35,112 nt of DNA from UBA2239 sp050177075 (GCA_050177075.1 JBFXHL010000018.1:1-35112), one strand, 5' to 3'. Counted from the first letter of the stretch, positions 13,993-22,302 are shown. Program-made: numbers and translations. Notes: a model not told the origin generated them from the letters alone.

Positions 13993-14412
13993 TTACTCGC
14001 CCACCAAGTGGAGCACCACTTGCCGTTGTATGGGATCAAGCCGGTGTTCGAAGAGAAATATCCCCTGCCAAGTGCCCAAGGCCAGGTTGCCGTCCAACAG
14101 CGGAATGGACAGATGAACCTGGGTGAGCGCCGTGCGCACATGGGCCGACATGTCGTCCGGCCCTTCCATGCGGTGGCTGAACATCGGGTCGCCATCGGGG
14201 ACCAAGCGGGATAGAAAACATTCCAAATCCGCCTGTACAGTCGGGTCGGCGTTTTCCTGGATCAACAGACTGGCCGAGGTGTGGCGCACGAAAAGCGTCA
14301 GGAGACCATTGCGGAGACCGCTTCCCGCCACCCAACCCAGCACTTCCCCGGTGAATTCATACAGCCCCTTGCCACGAGTGGCGAGTTTCAGTACATGATG
14401 CCGTTGTTGCAT
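13993..14412 (-). CDS. yjbQ: YjbQ/UPF0047 family protein
   Basis: The 139-residue product is a UPF0047 (YjbQ) protein; family members have weak thiamin-phosphate-synthase activity in vitro but the physiological role is unclear. The conserved blocks are LFVRHTSASLLIQENADP, EGPDDMSAHVRTAL and LGTWQGIFLFEHR, including the conserved His residues. The ATG at 14412 is used; the frame also allows a TTG two codons earlier. A TATAAT about 36 bases upstream on this strand (14448-14453) is a likely -10. Confidence 0.9.
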   Translation of the reverse strand: MQQRHHVLKLATRGKGLYEFTGEVLGWVAGSGLRNGLLTLFVRHTSASLLIQENADPTVQADLECFLSRLVPDGDPMFSHRMEGPDDMSAHVRTALTQVHLSIPLLDGNLALGTWQGIFLFEHRLDPIQRQVVLHLVGE

Positions 14413-14447
14413 ACTCAAGTCTCACGCTGCCGTTCCAAAGACGGAAG

Positions 14448-14453
14448 ATTATA
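14448..14453 (-). promoter_or_regulatory. Likely -10 element of yjbQ promoter
   Basis: A perfect TATAAT on the minus strand, placing the transcript start near 14441 and giving a 5' leader of about 29 bases. No good -35 hexamer is visible at the usual distance (CCGAGG). Confidence 0.45.
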
Positions 14454-14477
14454 GCGGGCAAAGCCTCCCTCCTCGGC

Positions 14478-14506
14478 TTGCCAGCCCGCAGGGCTTGTAG
14501 TTAAAT
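14478..14506 (+). promoter_or_regulatory. Possible promoter of the lipoprotein gene
   Basis: TTGCCA (14478-14483, five of six to consensus), 17 bases, then TTAAAT (14501-14506, four of six). The predicted start of transcription is at or next to the ATG at 14513, which would make the mRNA leaderless; the gene indeed lacks a clear ribosome-binding site. Confidence 0.4.
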
Positions 14507-14512
14507 GGCTCC

Positions 14513-14998
14513 ATGAGCGGGATATCGAACACCATAAAGCGCCGGATTTTCCTCTGTGCCCTGGCTGGGACGCTACCCCTGGCCGGCTGCACCACGACCC
14601 CAAACGCTCCCAACAGCAACGGCAGTTTCGGTTTTACCAGCTCGATGCTGACCACCCCCTATTCCATGGTGCCCGGCATCAACCCGGTCATCCTCGGCGT
14701 CACCACTGCCGCCGCCATCAACACCCTGCTCCCCTCCTGGTCTTTGGACGACATGCCGATAGGCGGCGACAAGTACCGAATATTCCTAAAGAAAAAGACC
14801 TTCTCTTCCGGAGGGGACGGCGAAGCGGCCCAGCTTTTCAAATACCGGGCCGAGCAGATCGCCGCCACCAAGGGCTATAACGGCTATCAGATACTGGAAT
14901 TCACCGAGGGCCTGGATTCCGGTGTCTTGGGCACCCAAAGGGTGGCCCAGGGAATCATCCAGTGCCAGAAAAGCCCGACTGCCAGTGAAAAGAAGTAG
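14513..14998 (+). CDS. Predicted lipoprotein of unknown function
   Basis: The 161-residue protein has a lipoprotein signal peptide: basic KRR near residue 9, a hydrophobic stretch and the lipobox LAGC with C26 as the lipidated residue. The mature part includes KYRIFLKKKTFSSG and RAEQIAATKGYNGYQILEF, an arrangement loosely like other small betaproteobacterial or alphaproteobacterial lipoproteins where a helix leads to a GY-x-x-F/Q strand, but I cannot assign a family. It has no operon partner: the genes on both sides face the other way. Its stop codon lies inside the terminator hairpin of the opposite gene. Confidence 0.75.
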   Translation: MSGISNTIKRRIFLCALAGTLPLAGCTTTPNAPNSNGSFGFTSSMLTTPYSMVPGINPVILGVTTAAAINTLLPSWSLDDMPIGGDKYRIFLKKKTFSSGGDGEAAQLFKYRAEQIAATKGYNGYQILEFTEGLDSGVLGTQRVAQGIIQCQKSPTASEKK

Positions 14999-15013
14999 CT
15001 CCGCGAGCTACTT
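14986..15013 (-). terminator. Hairpin terminator of the 76-residue gene
   Basis: AAGTAGCTC (14993-15001), a three-base loop, GAGCTACTT (15005-15013): a perfect 9-bp stem. On the minus strand it is followed by CTTTTC. It contains the TAG stop of the lipoprotein gene on the plus strand, so both transcripts may end here. Confidence 0.65.
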
Positions 15014-15033
15014 CCTTGGCATTGAGCTGCTGT

Positions 15034-15264
15034 TCAAGCCTTGGTGTTGATGAACTTGCCCAGCTGGGAAAGGCTGTCATTTCCCGCTGCGACGGCACGC
15101 TGCTGGTTGGCGATACTGAGGTCGATTACCGCAGACGCCGTGGCCTTTACCTTTTCCGTCGCCTGGATGCTGCGCTGGGAAGCTTGAACGTTCAACTGTT
15201 TGTTAAGCTCCAGCATTTGATAAATCTGGGAAGCGCCCCCGCCCCCGACACCGTTCATGGCCAT
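15034..15264 (-). CDS. Small unknown protein, helical, 76 residues
   Basis: I do not recognise this protein. It begins with a Gly-rich tip (MAMNGVGGGGASQ) and continues as a single predicted amphipathic helix rich in Ala, Gln and Ser (KQLNVQASQRSIQATEKV, then IDLSIANQQRAVAAGNDS). There is no cysteine, signal peptide or membrane segment. A strong AGGAGG ribosome-binding site seven bases before the ATG, plus a terminator directly downstream, support it as a real monocistronic gene. The composition resembles small secreted or flagellum-associated helical proteins, but that is only an impression. Confidence 0.65.
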   Translation of the reverse strand: MAMNGVGGGGASQIYQMLELNKQLNVQASQRSIQATEKVKATASAVIDLSIANQQRAVAAGNDSLSQLGKFINTKA

Positions 15265-15304
15265 TTGACCCTCCTGCTAAAAGATCAATTAAAACAAAGC
15301 ACGC

Positions 15305-15328
15305 TGATGCTTTATTGAAACAGCATCA
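15305..15328. repeat. Inverted repeat between divergent genes
   Basis: TGATGCT (15305-15311) and AGCATCA (15322-15328) with ten A/T-rich bases between. It lies in the 117-bp divergent region between the small unknown gene (-) and the aldolase (+), where an operator for either could sit. No run of T follows, so a terminator is unlikely. Confidence 0.4.
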
Positions 15329-15381
15329 AGAATATCGCGTTACCGACTAAAATAATGCAATTTTAAGCTGATTGGCAAGCC

Positions 15382-17079
15382 ATGAAAAGCCGCTGGAAAG
15401 ACGCCGACCTGACCGCCCATAACGACGAATTGGACCAACTGGTTTATCTCTCCCGCCTGCTGGGGGAAGACCACTCCCTGGTCCTTCTCGGCGGCGGCAA
15501 CACCTCGGCCAAAGTGCGCGAACGGAACCTCTACGGCGAAGAGGAAGATATTCTTTACGTCAAAGGGAGCGGCACCAGCCTGGAAGACGCGAACCGCGAC
15601 AGTTTCTCGCCGGTGCGCCTGCAACAGGTGCTGCCGCTGCTGGCCCTGCACGGAGTCTCCACTCCCGTGCTGCTGAATGCCTTTTCCTGCGCCATGACTT
15701 GCGCCAAGGCGCCGACCCCGTCCATCGAAACCCTGCTCCACGCCCTGCTGCCCTTTCCCTTCGTCACCCATACCCATGCCGACAGCCTGCTGGCGGTGGG
15801 TAACACGGAGCATGGCGAGGAACGCATCCGCACCGTCTATGGCGATGAAGTCCTGATCGTCCCTTTCCGCAGCTCCGGCTTCGATCTCGCCCAGTGCTGC
15901 GCGGAAGCCGTGCAGCAGCAAATGACGTCAAGAACGATCGGCATCGTATTGATGAATCATGGTATTTTTGCCTTTGGCGCCACCGCCCGTGAAGCCTATG
16001 AGCGCATGATCGCCCTGGTCTCCCGGGCCGAGGATCACCTCAAGGCAAACCAGGCCTGGAAACTTCCCGAGGAGCAAAGCTCTCTCCCCCGCCGGCAAGG
16101 TCTGGAAATCGCCGACCTGCGCCGGGCCATATGCCGCCAGGGAAACAACCGCCCTTTCATCCTCACCGTGGACAACTCCCCGACGGCCTTGGCCTTTGCC
16201 CGTCGCCCGGACGTCGCAGACATCTCCCAGCAGGGCCCGGCGACCCCTCATCATGCCATTTTCACCAAGCGCGTGCCTATGCTGGGGCGGGATGTCGTTG
16301 CCTACGGCGATAGCTACCGCCATTATCTCTCCACCCTGACAGGCGCCGTGGAACGCATCGATGGCGCTCCCCGTATCGTCCTCGACCCGGAACTGGGGCT
16401 GTGCGCCATAGGGGTCAATGCCTTCTACGCCGACGCCGCGGCCGAGGTCTATCGCCACACCATCGACATCATCAGCCGCGCCTCGGCACTGGACCGCTAC
16501 CGGGCGCTGCCGGCCGGGGAAATCCTGGCGGCGGAAGTGGAATACGGCGGCTTCGAGCACAAGGTACGGGGGGACGAACAGCGCCCTCTCTCGGGCCAAA
16601 TCGTCCTGGTCGCGGAAGCCGCATCCCCCTTCGGCCAAGCCTGCTCCCACGCCCTCCTGGCCAGAGGCGCTGCCGTGGTGGGACTGGATAAGGCCCGGGA
16701 TGTGGCAACCCTCTTCCCGCCCCCTTCCTACCTCGGCATAGCCTGCGACACACAAGCACCGGAGGCCCTTGCTGACGCTCTGGAAATGGCTGCCCGGCGC
16801 TACGGCGGCGTGGACCACGTCGTGGCGCCGGCAAACTTCCCGCTCATGCAGCTGCAACCCTTGCTGGCTTTATCCCCCGTGACGAATCGCATCGTTCTTG
16901 CCGACGACGATTCCAAACAGCTGGAACAGGCGCTGACGAAACTCGTCGGTCAAGGGCGGCACGCCAATGCCGTGTTGCTGGCTGGAAACAGCACTGAAGC
17001 CGGGGCTAAACTGGTGGCAGAAATGTGCGGTCATTTATTTAAAAACACCTCCAACTCACTGATAAAGATCAATATATGA
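15382..17079 (+). CDS. Class II aldolase with degenerate short-chain-dehydrogenase-like C-terminal domain
   Basis: The 565-residue product has an N-terminal class II (zinc) aldolase/adducin domain (about 1-235) with the phosphate loop GGGNTSAK (37-44), E116 as likely acid/base and zinc ligands H130, H132 and H193 (THTHADS, MNHGIFAFG). A middle region (about 245-400) matches bifunctional rhamnulose-phosphate-aldolase/dehydrogenase proteins. The last ~160 residues look like a Rossmann fold, but the glycine-rich loop is degraded (VAEAASPFGQA) and there is no YxxxK; full versions run to about 680 residues. It overlaps mtnA by four bases, so it may cleave 5-methylthioribulose-1-phosphate or 5-deoxyribulose-1-phosphate into DHAP and an aldehyde. 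That substrate is inferred from context. Confidence 0.82.
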   Translation: MKSRWKDADLTAHNDELDQLVYLSRLLGEDHSLVLLGGGNTSAKVRERNLYGEEEDILYVKGSGTSLEDANRDSFSPVRLQQVLPLLALHGVSTPVLLNAFSCAMTCAKAPTPSIETLLHALLPFPFVTHTHADSLLAVGNTEHGEERIRTVYGDEVLIVPFRSSGFDLAQCCAEAVQQQMTSRTIGIVLMNHGIFAFGATAREAYERMIALVSRAEDHLKANQAWKLPEEQSSLPRRQGLEIADLRRAICRQGNNRPFILTVDNSPTALAFARRPDVADISQQGPATPHHAIFTKRVPMLGRDVVAYGDSYRHYLSTLTGAVERIDGAPRIVLDPELGLCAIGVNAFYADAAAEVYRHTIDIISRASALDRYRALPAGEILAAEVEYGGFEHKVRGDEQRPLSGQIVLVAEAASPFGQACSHALLARGAAVVGLDKARDVATLFPPPSYLGIACDTQAPEALADALEMAARRYGGVDHVVAPANFPLMQLQPLLALSPVTNRIVLADDDSKQLEQALTKLVGQGRHANAVLLAGNSTEAGAKLVAEMCGHLFKNTSNSLIKINI

Positions 17080-18137
17080 GCACAACTTACGAAACCCCCA
17101 CCGCCTTTGAAACCCTGCGCTGGAACAACGACCGCCTGGAACTCCTCGACCAGCGCGTCCTCCCTGCCCGCTTCGAATACATCGCCTACGATTCCGCCGC
17201 TTCGGTGGCCGAAGGCATCCGTGCCATGGTGGTGCGGGGCGCCCCCGCCATCGGCTGCACCGCCGCCTACGGTGTGGCCCTCGAAGCCCGCCGCCTCCAG
17301 CCCCTGGACAAACCCGAATTCGACCGCTGGCTGGAGGATGGCATCGACATCCTGGCCCATAGCCGCCCCACCGCCGTGAACCTGTTCTGGGCGCTGGAAA
17401 GAATGAAAAAGGTCTGGGATAGCGTTCGCCGCCAGTCCAACGACAACGTGGCCCACCGTCTGCTGCAGGAAGCCCATGCCATCACCGCCGAGGACATCCG
17501 CATCAACAAGGCCATGGGCGAATACGGCGCCGCCTATATTCCCGATGGCGCCCGGGTGCTGACCCACTGCAATGCCGGAGCGCTGGCCACCGCCGGCCAC
17601 GGTACCGCCCTGGGCGTGATCCGCTCCGCCCGGGACGCGGGCAAGAGAATCAGCGTCTACGCCGACGAAACCCGCCCCTTCCTCCAAGGTGCCCGCCTCA
17701 CCGCCTGGGAAATGGTGCAGGAGAATATCCCCGTTACCCTTATCACCGACAACATGGCCGGCTACCTCATGAGCCGGGGCGAAATCGACGCCGTGGTGGT
17801 GGGCACCGACCGTGTCGCCGCCAACGGCGACGTAGCCAACAAGATCGGCACCTACATGGTCGCCGTCCTGGCCAGGCGCCACAACATCCCCTTCTACGTC
17901 GCCTGCCCCCTCTCCACCATCGACCTCACCATCGCCAGCGGCGCCGACATTCCCATCGAGGAACGAGCCTCGGATGAGGTCACCGGCTACCGGGACTGCC
18001 AGTGGGCGGCGGAAGGCGTGCAGGTGCGGAACCCGGCTTTTGACGTGACGCCGGCGGAGTTGGTGACGGGGTTGATTACCGAGAAGGGTGTGGTGGAGCA
18101 GCCGAATGTTGAGAAAATTCAGGCGCTGTTTTCCTAG
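17076..18137 (+). CDS. mtnA: S-methyl-5-thioribose-1-phosphate isomerase
   Basis: MtnA converts methylthioribose-1-phosphate to methylthioribulose-1-phosphate in methionine salvage; some homologues also act on 5-deoxyribose-1-phosphate. The 353 residues show the family's VRGAPAIGCTAAYG, the catalytic C165 in LTHCNAGALAT, YADETRPFLQGARLTAWE and the catalytic D245 in VVGTDRVAANGDVANKIG. Length is normal. It starts inside the aldolase's stop (ATGA), so it is translated together with it. No mtnB, mtnC, mtnD or phosphorylase gene is in the window; the usual downstream methionine-salvage steps are thus not represented locally. Its end faces the phosphodiesterase gene across seven bases. Confidence 0.95.
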   Translation: MSTTYETPTAFETLRWNNDRLELLDQRVLPARFEYIAYDSAASVAEGIRAMVVRGAPAIGCTAAYGVALEARRLQPLDKPEFDRWLEDGIDILAHSRPTAVNLFWALERMKKVWDSVRRQSNDNVAHRLLQEAHAITAEDIRINKAMGEYGAAYIPDGARVLTHCNAGALATAGHGTALGVIRSARDAGKRISVYADETRPFLQGARLTAWEMVQENIPVTLITDNMAGYLMSRGEIDAVVVGTDRVAANGDVANKIGTYMVAVLARRHNIPFYVACPLSTIDLTIASGADIPIEERASDEVTGYRDCQWAAEGVQVRNPAFDVTPAELVTGLITEKGVVEQPNVEKIQALFS

Positions 18138-18144
18138 AGCGACT

Positions 18145-18909
18145 TCAGAGGTTAAATACACCCCCTGATTCAGCTTGTACGAGGGAAATTCCTGCCGCAT
18201 GTGCCAGCTGGTCAAGCGTGCGATCTTCCTTCCCCGGCTCCATGTGCACCACCCGCACCTCGGCGACGCCTTGGTACAAAGCCAAAGCCTCCGCCCACAA
18301 CCGCGGCGTCATATGCCCCCATTCCAGCGCCAGCTCCGGGCTGACGTCGTCGCGGAAGGTGCATTCCAGGAAAACATAGCGCAGCTTCGGCATGCCATTC
18401 ACCGCCGCCCAGAACGGTTCGCACAGGGTCGTGTCGCCGCTGTAGGCGAAACCGCCGCCCTTCTCTTCCACGGCATAACCCACCGCCGGTACCGAGTGCC
18501 GGGCTGGCAGGGGCGTAACCGCACGGCCATGGAGGTCTACCGCTTGTCCGACAACAACGGGCTCCAGGGCCACCCATGGAGCCTCCGGCGTGGGTTTCAC
18601 CGTGTAGTCGGGCCAGACGCGGTCGTTGAAAATGCTGTCCTTGAGGGCGGTCAGGGTTTCTGGCAGAGCGTGGACCGTCAAGGGCCGTACCCGCCGGTCC
18701 AGCGCGGCATCGGCCAGCATGGGCAGGCAGGCGATGTGGTCCAGGTGGGCGTGGGTGAGGAAGACGTGCCGGATGGCCGCCATCTGTTCCAGGGTGAGAT
18801 CGTTCACCCCGGTACCGGCATCGATCAAAATATCGTCGTCCACCAGGAAGGAAATAGTGCGCAGGCCGCGGGCGATGCCGCCGCTGGCGCCAAGGACGGT
18901 AAGCTTCAT
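18145..18909 (-). CDS. Metallo-beta-lactamase-fold phosphodiesterase
   Basis: The 254-residue protein has the metallo-beta-lactamase motif THAHLDH (52-58), the HSVPAVGYAVE segment giving a further His, SGDTTLCEPFW with the bridging Asp, and GHMTPRLWAEAL with a late His. This layout is that of class II 3',5'-cyclic-nucleotide phosphodiesterases and RNase-Z-like relatives. It has no signal peptide. Cyclic AMP hydrolysis is the best guess; a different phosphodiester substrate is possible. It is 74 bases downstream of the TPR glycosyltransferase and could be on the same transcript. No adenylate cyclase is nearby. Confidence 0.8.
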   Translation of the reverse strand: MKLTVLGASGGIARGLRTISFLVDDDILIDAGTGVNDLTLEQMAAIRHVFLTHAHLDHIACLPMLADAALDRRVRPLTVHALPETLTALKDSIFNDRVWPDYTVKPTPEAPWVALEPVVVGQAVDLHGRAVTPLPARHSVPAVGYAVEEKGGGFAYSGDTTLCEPFWAAVNGMPKLRYVFLECTFRDDVSPELALEWGHMTPRLWAEALALYQGVAEVRVVHMEPGKEDRTLDQLAHAAGISLVQAESGGVFNL

Positions 18910-18983
18910 GAGGTACCTCCCTCGCCGATCAGGCTGATGCTACAGGATAGCGCGAGACGCGGATGGGCGCAGCTAGGTGGAAG

Positions 18984-20966
18984 CTATTCGATGATGGTGA
19001 TGGGCTCGGGCGGAAGGCCCTGGCGCTGGCGTGCCGCCATCTTTTCCAGGGCCGCCTCGAAATGGCGAGTGAAGGCGGCGGTATCGAACAGCCTTGCAGC
19101 GGGGCGTAGTCGGGCAGCCTCCGCCTTGAGGGCGGTGAGCTTTCCCGCCTCCTGCAGCAGTTCCAGCGCCCGTTGCCGGTATTCGTCGAGGGAATGGGCA
19201 ATCAGCTGCGGCAGGCCGAAAGCGGCGAGCACGCTCGACGCCATGCGGGCGGGGAAGGTCTCGCCCTGGACGGTTAGCACCGGCACCCCTGCCCAGAGGG
19301 CATCCGACGCCGTAGTGCCGGCGTTGTAGGGCAAAGTATCGAGGAATAAATCGGCCAGTTGCAAGCGAGCGTAGTGTTCCTCGGGGGCGACGCGGGGAGC
19401 GAAAACCAGGCGCTCTGGCCCGATGCCGGCTTTTTCGGCATGGCGCAACAGATTTTCCCGCGCCCACTCGTTCTCCGCCAGCAGCCACAGCACCGCCTGG
19501 GGCGCCTGGCGCAGCAGATCCAGCCAGAGGTCGAAAACCACGGGTTGGATTTTCATGGTTTGGTTGAAACAGCACAGGACCGTCGCCTCCTCGGGCAGGC
19601 CGGCCTGACGGCGCGTCGGTGGTGGAGCCAGCGCTTCCCGGCTGTTGACCTGGTACCAGGGGAGGCGGACCAGCTTTTCCGCGTAGCCGCCCTCGGCATC
19701 GGGGGGCGTCAGGATGGCGTCGCTAATGAGGTAGTCGAGAATGCCGTCGCCCATCGTGCCCAGATAGCCGAGGTAGCCCACCTGGATGGGCGCGGGCCGC
19801 AGGGCGAGGATTTCCGGCCGCGCCCCCTGGGTGTAGCCCGCCAGGTCGATGAGAATATCCACGCCGTCGCCCCGGATGGCGCGGGTCGCCTCCAGGGCAG
19901 ACAGGCCGGACAGGTCGCGGAACAGGTCGCAGGCCTCGACCATGCGCCGGCGCAGGGCGCTGCCGTCGTCGGCACCGATGCCGTAGCCATGAACCTGGAA
20001 ACGGGAGCGGTCGTGGCCTTCGAGCAGCCCCACCGCCAGCAGCGACACCGGATGCAGGCGGAAGTCCGGCGACAGGTAGCCGATGCGCAGCTTGCCTTCC
20101 GGCACGTTCAGAGGCGCCTGTCCCAGTTCCCCCGCGGTTGCCGCCAGAGGGACCAGGCGGCTGGCGGCCCAGTGGTCCGCGCAGCGGCGCTGTTCTTCGG
20201 CGGTAGCGAAAAGGGTGGAAAACGAGAAAGGGCTGACGCCATAGTCCCTCCCCCCTGCCACGGCAGCGCGCACCTGTTGGGCAAGCGCTTCCAGGCTTTC
20301 GTCCCAGTCGGCGATGTTAAGGCGGTGGTGCAGCAGGTTCATGGCGGCCATGGCGTTGCCGGGATCCGCAGACAAAGACCGCCGGTAAAGGGCGATGGCC
20401 TCGGGAAAGGACTTTTGTTCCGCCTTCAGATTCGCCAGATTATTGAGAGCCAGGCCATGGGAGGGATTCTGTTCGATGGCCCGCCGATAGCAGGCTTCCG
20501 CCTCTTCCGAACGCTTCTGGGACTGGGCAACCAAGCCAAGATTGTTCCAGGCGTCCGGAAAGTTCTCCTGCAACTGGAGTGCGCGTTCGAGGCAGACACG
20601 GGCATCGGCCTGGTGGTCGAGCTGGTGCAGCACCAGGCCGAGATTGCCCCAGGCAGCGGCGAAGCCGGGGTCCCGTTCGATGGCCTGCTGGTAGCTTCCC
20701 GCCGCTTCGGCGAGTTTTCCCGCAGCCCGCAGCACTTCCCCTAAATTGTTATGAAACATCGCCACTTGGGGACGCTGCCGGATGGCGCGTTCGATCAGCT
20801 CCCTGGCCAAGGCCCCGTTTCCCTGCTGGTGCGCTGCCACGCCGAGGAGATGCAAGGCGTCAGGCTGATTGGGTTGGCGCTGCAATATCTGGCGATAGAC
20901 GGCTTCCGCCTCCGTGATGCGTCCTGCCTGGTGAAGGCTGATGGCGTGATCGAGGTCCGTAGGCAT
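18984..20966 (-). CDS. TPR protein with O-GlcNAc-transferase-like (GT41) domain
   Basis: The 660-residue protein carries about six TPR repeats (1-205, each with the A-x-x-x-Y/A...A...P pattern, e.g. LGEVLRAAGKLAEAAGSYQQA) and then a GT41/SPINDLY-type glycosyltransferase domain. Key segments are IGYLSPDFRLHPVSLL with the conserved H305, DLAGYTQGARPEI, APIQVGYLGYLGTMG, CFNQTMKIQP with K472, and LDTLPYNAGTTASDALW. In the family these residues bind the UDP-sugar and catalyse O-linked transfer to proteins; in bacteria the acceptor is often flagellin or an adhesin. No acceptor gene lies nearby, so the target cannot be named. It is a cytoplasmic protein without a signal peptide. Confidence 0.9.
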   Translation of the reverse strand: MPTDLDHAISLHQAGRITEAEAVYRQILQRQPNQPDALHLLGVAAHQQGNGALARELIERAIRQRPQVAMFHNNLGEVLRAAGKLAEAAGSYQQAIERDPGFAAAWGNLGLVLHQLDHQADARVCLERALQLQENFPDAWNNLGLVAQSQKRSEEAEACYRRAIEQNPSHGLALNNLANLKAEQKSFPEAIALYRRSLSADPGNAMAAMNLLHHRLNIADWDESLEALAQQVRAAVAGGRDYGVSPFSFSTLFATAEEQRRCADHWAASRLVPLAATAGELGQAPLNVPEGKLRIGYLSPDFRLHPVSLLAVGLLEGHDRSRFQVHGYGIGADDGSALRRRMVEACDLFRDLSGLSALEATRAIRGDGVDILIDLAGYTQGARPEILALRPAPIQVGYLGYLGTMGDGILDYLISDAILTPPDAEGGYAEKLVRLPWYQVNSREALAPPPTRRQAGLPEEATVLCCFNQTMKIQPVVFDLWLDLLRQAPQAVLWLLAENEWARENLLRHAEKAGIGPERLVFAPRVAPEEHYARLQLADLFLDTLPYNAGTTASDALWAGVPVLTVQGETFPARMASSVLAAFGLPQLIAHSLDEYRQRALELLQEAGKLTALKAEAARLRPAARLFDTAAFTRHFEAALEKMAARQRQGLPPEPITIIE

Positions 20967-21020
20967 GCTTCAGTTGGCCGGTTTGCAGGTGAGCCATTGT
21001 ACCCGCTGAATGGTCCCGTA

Positions 21021-21048
21021 AACAAAACGGGCCGGATATACCGGCCCG
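21021..21048 (-). terminator. Intrinsic terminator of the fatty-acid operon
   Basis: On the minus strand CGGGCCGG, a five-base loop and CCGGCCCG (stem 21028-21048) are followed by TTTTGTTTAC (21018-21027). It lies about 22 bases after the fabF stop. Confidence 0.92.
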
Positions 21049-21069
21049 CTTCGTTGATGAAAGAACAGC

Positions 21070-22302
21070 CTATACCCGCTTGAACACCAAACTGCCGTTG
21101 GTGCCACCGAAGCCGAAGTTGTTCTTCAGCGCCACGTCGATCTTCATCTCCCGGGCGGTATTGGCGCAGTAGTCCAAATCGCATTCCGGGTCCTGCTCGA
21201 AGATGTTGATGGTGGGTGGCGAGACCTGGTGGTGAACGGCCAGAGCGGTGAACACCGATTCCAGCCCGCCCGCCCCGCCGAGGAGGTGGCCGGTCATGGA
21301 CTTGGTGGAGTTCACCACCAGCTTGTAGGCTGCGTCGCCGAAGGCCAGCTTGATGGCCTCGGTTTCGTTCTTGTCTCCGAGGGGTGTGGAGGTACCGTGG
21401 GCATTGATGTACTGCACCTGGTCCGGGTTGACGCCGGCGTCGCGCAGGGCGTGAGCCATGGAACGGCGCGGGCCGTCGGTGTCCGGTGCGGTCATATGGA
21501 AGGCATCGCCGCTCATGCCGAAGCCCGCCAGTTCGGCGTAAATCTTGGCACCGCGTGCCTTGGCGTGCTCGTATTCCTCCAGCACCATCACCCCGGCGCC
21601 CTCGCCCAGCACGAAACCGTCACGGTCCTTGTCCCAGGGACGGCTGGCGGTGGCGGGGTCGTCGTTGCGGGTGGAGAGGGCCTTGGCGGCGGAAAAGCCG
21701 CCGATGGCCAGGGGCGATACGGTGGATTCGGCACCGCCGCAGACCATGACGTCCGCATCGCCATAGGCGACGGTGCGGGCGCTGAGGCCGATGGCGTGGA
21801 GACCGGTGGTACAGGCGGTGACCACGGCCAGGTTCGGACCCTTCATGCCAAACATGATCGACAGGTTGCCCGAGATCATGTTGATGATGGTGCCAGGAAT
21901 GAAGAACGGCGAAATCTTGCGGGGGCCGCCCTCCAGGAAGGTGCTGTGGGTGTCTTCGATCATCGGCAGGCCGCCGATGCCGGAACCGATGTTCACGCCG
22001 ATGCGATCGGCATTCTCCGGCGTCACCTCCAGGCCCGAGTCCTTGATGGCCTCGATGCCGGCCGCCATGCCGTAGTGGATGAAGACATCCATGCGACGCG
22101 CGTCCTTGGCGGAAAGGTATTGGGTGACATCGAACCCTTTGACTTCCCCGGCCACCTGGGAAGCGAAGCCGGAAGCGTCGAAGCGGGTGATGCGGGTGAT
22201 ACCGGATTTGCCGGCGAGGAGGTTGGACCAGGCCTCGCCGACACCGATGCCGACCGGGGAAACGACCCCGAGACCGGTGATGACTACTCTGCGTCGGGAC
22301 AA
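21070..22302 (-). CDS. fabF: 3-oxoacyl-[acyl-carrier-protein] synthase II
   Basis: FabF elongates fatty acyl-ACP with malonyl-ACP. The 410-residue protein has the Cys-His-His triad in VVTACTTGLHAIG, NAHGTSTPLGD and KSMTGHLLGGAGG, and ends in NNFGFGGTNGSLVF. Length is normal. It follows acpP by 45 bases and is followed by a strong terminator, so it is the last gene of the plsX-fab operon. Confidence 0.97.
   Translation of the reverse strand: MSRRRVVITGLGVVSPVGIGVGEAWSNLLAGKSGITRITRFDASGFASQVAGEVKGFDVTQYLSAKDARRMDVFIHYGMAAGIEAIKDSGLEVTPENADRIGVNIGSGIGGLPMIEDTHSTFLEGGPRKISPFFIPGTIINMISGNLSIMFGMKGPNLAVVTACTTGLHAIGLSARTVAYGDADVMVCGGAESTVSPLAIGGFSAAKALSTRNDDPATASRPWDKDRDGFVLGEGAGVMVLEEYEHAKARGAKIYAELAGFGMSGDAFHMTAPDTDGPRRSMAHALRDAGVNPDQVQYINAHGTSTPLGDKNETEAIKLAFGDAAYKLVVNSTKSMTGHLLGGAGGLESVFTALAVHHQVSPPTINIFEQDPECDLDYCANTAREMKIDVALKNNFGFGGTNGSLVFKRV

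Noticed and set aside
13546..14412. Part of a dissimilatory sulfur (dsr) cluster because of the DsrE-like gene
   Set aside because: No dsrA/B/F/H/C genes are near and the neighbour is yjbQ; the protein is a lone DsrE-like family member.
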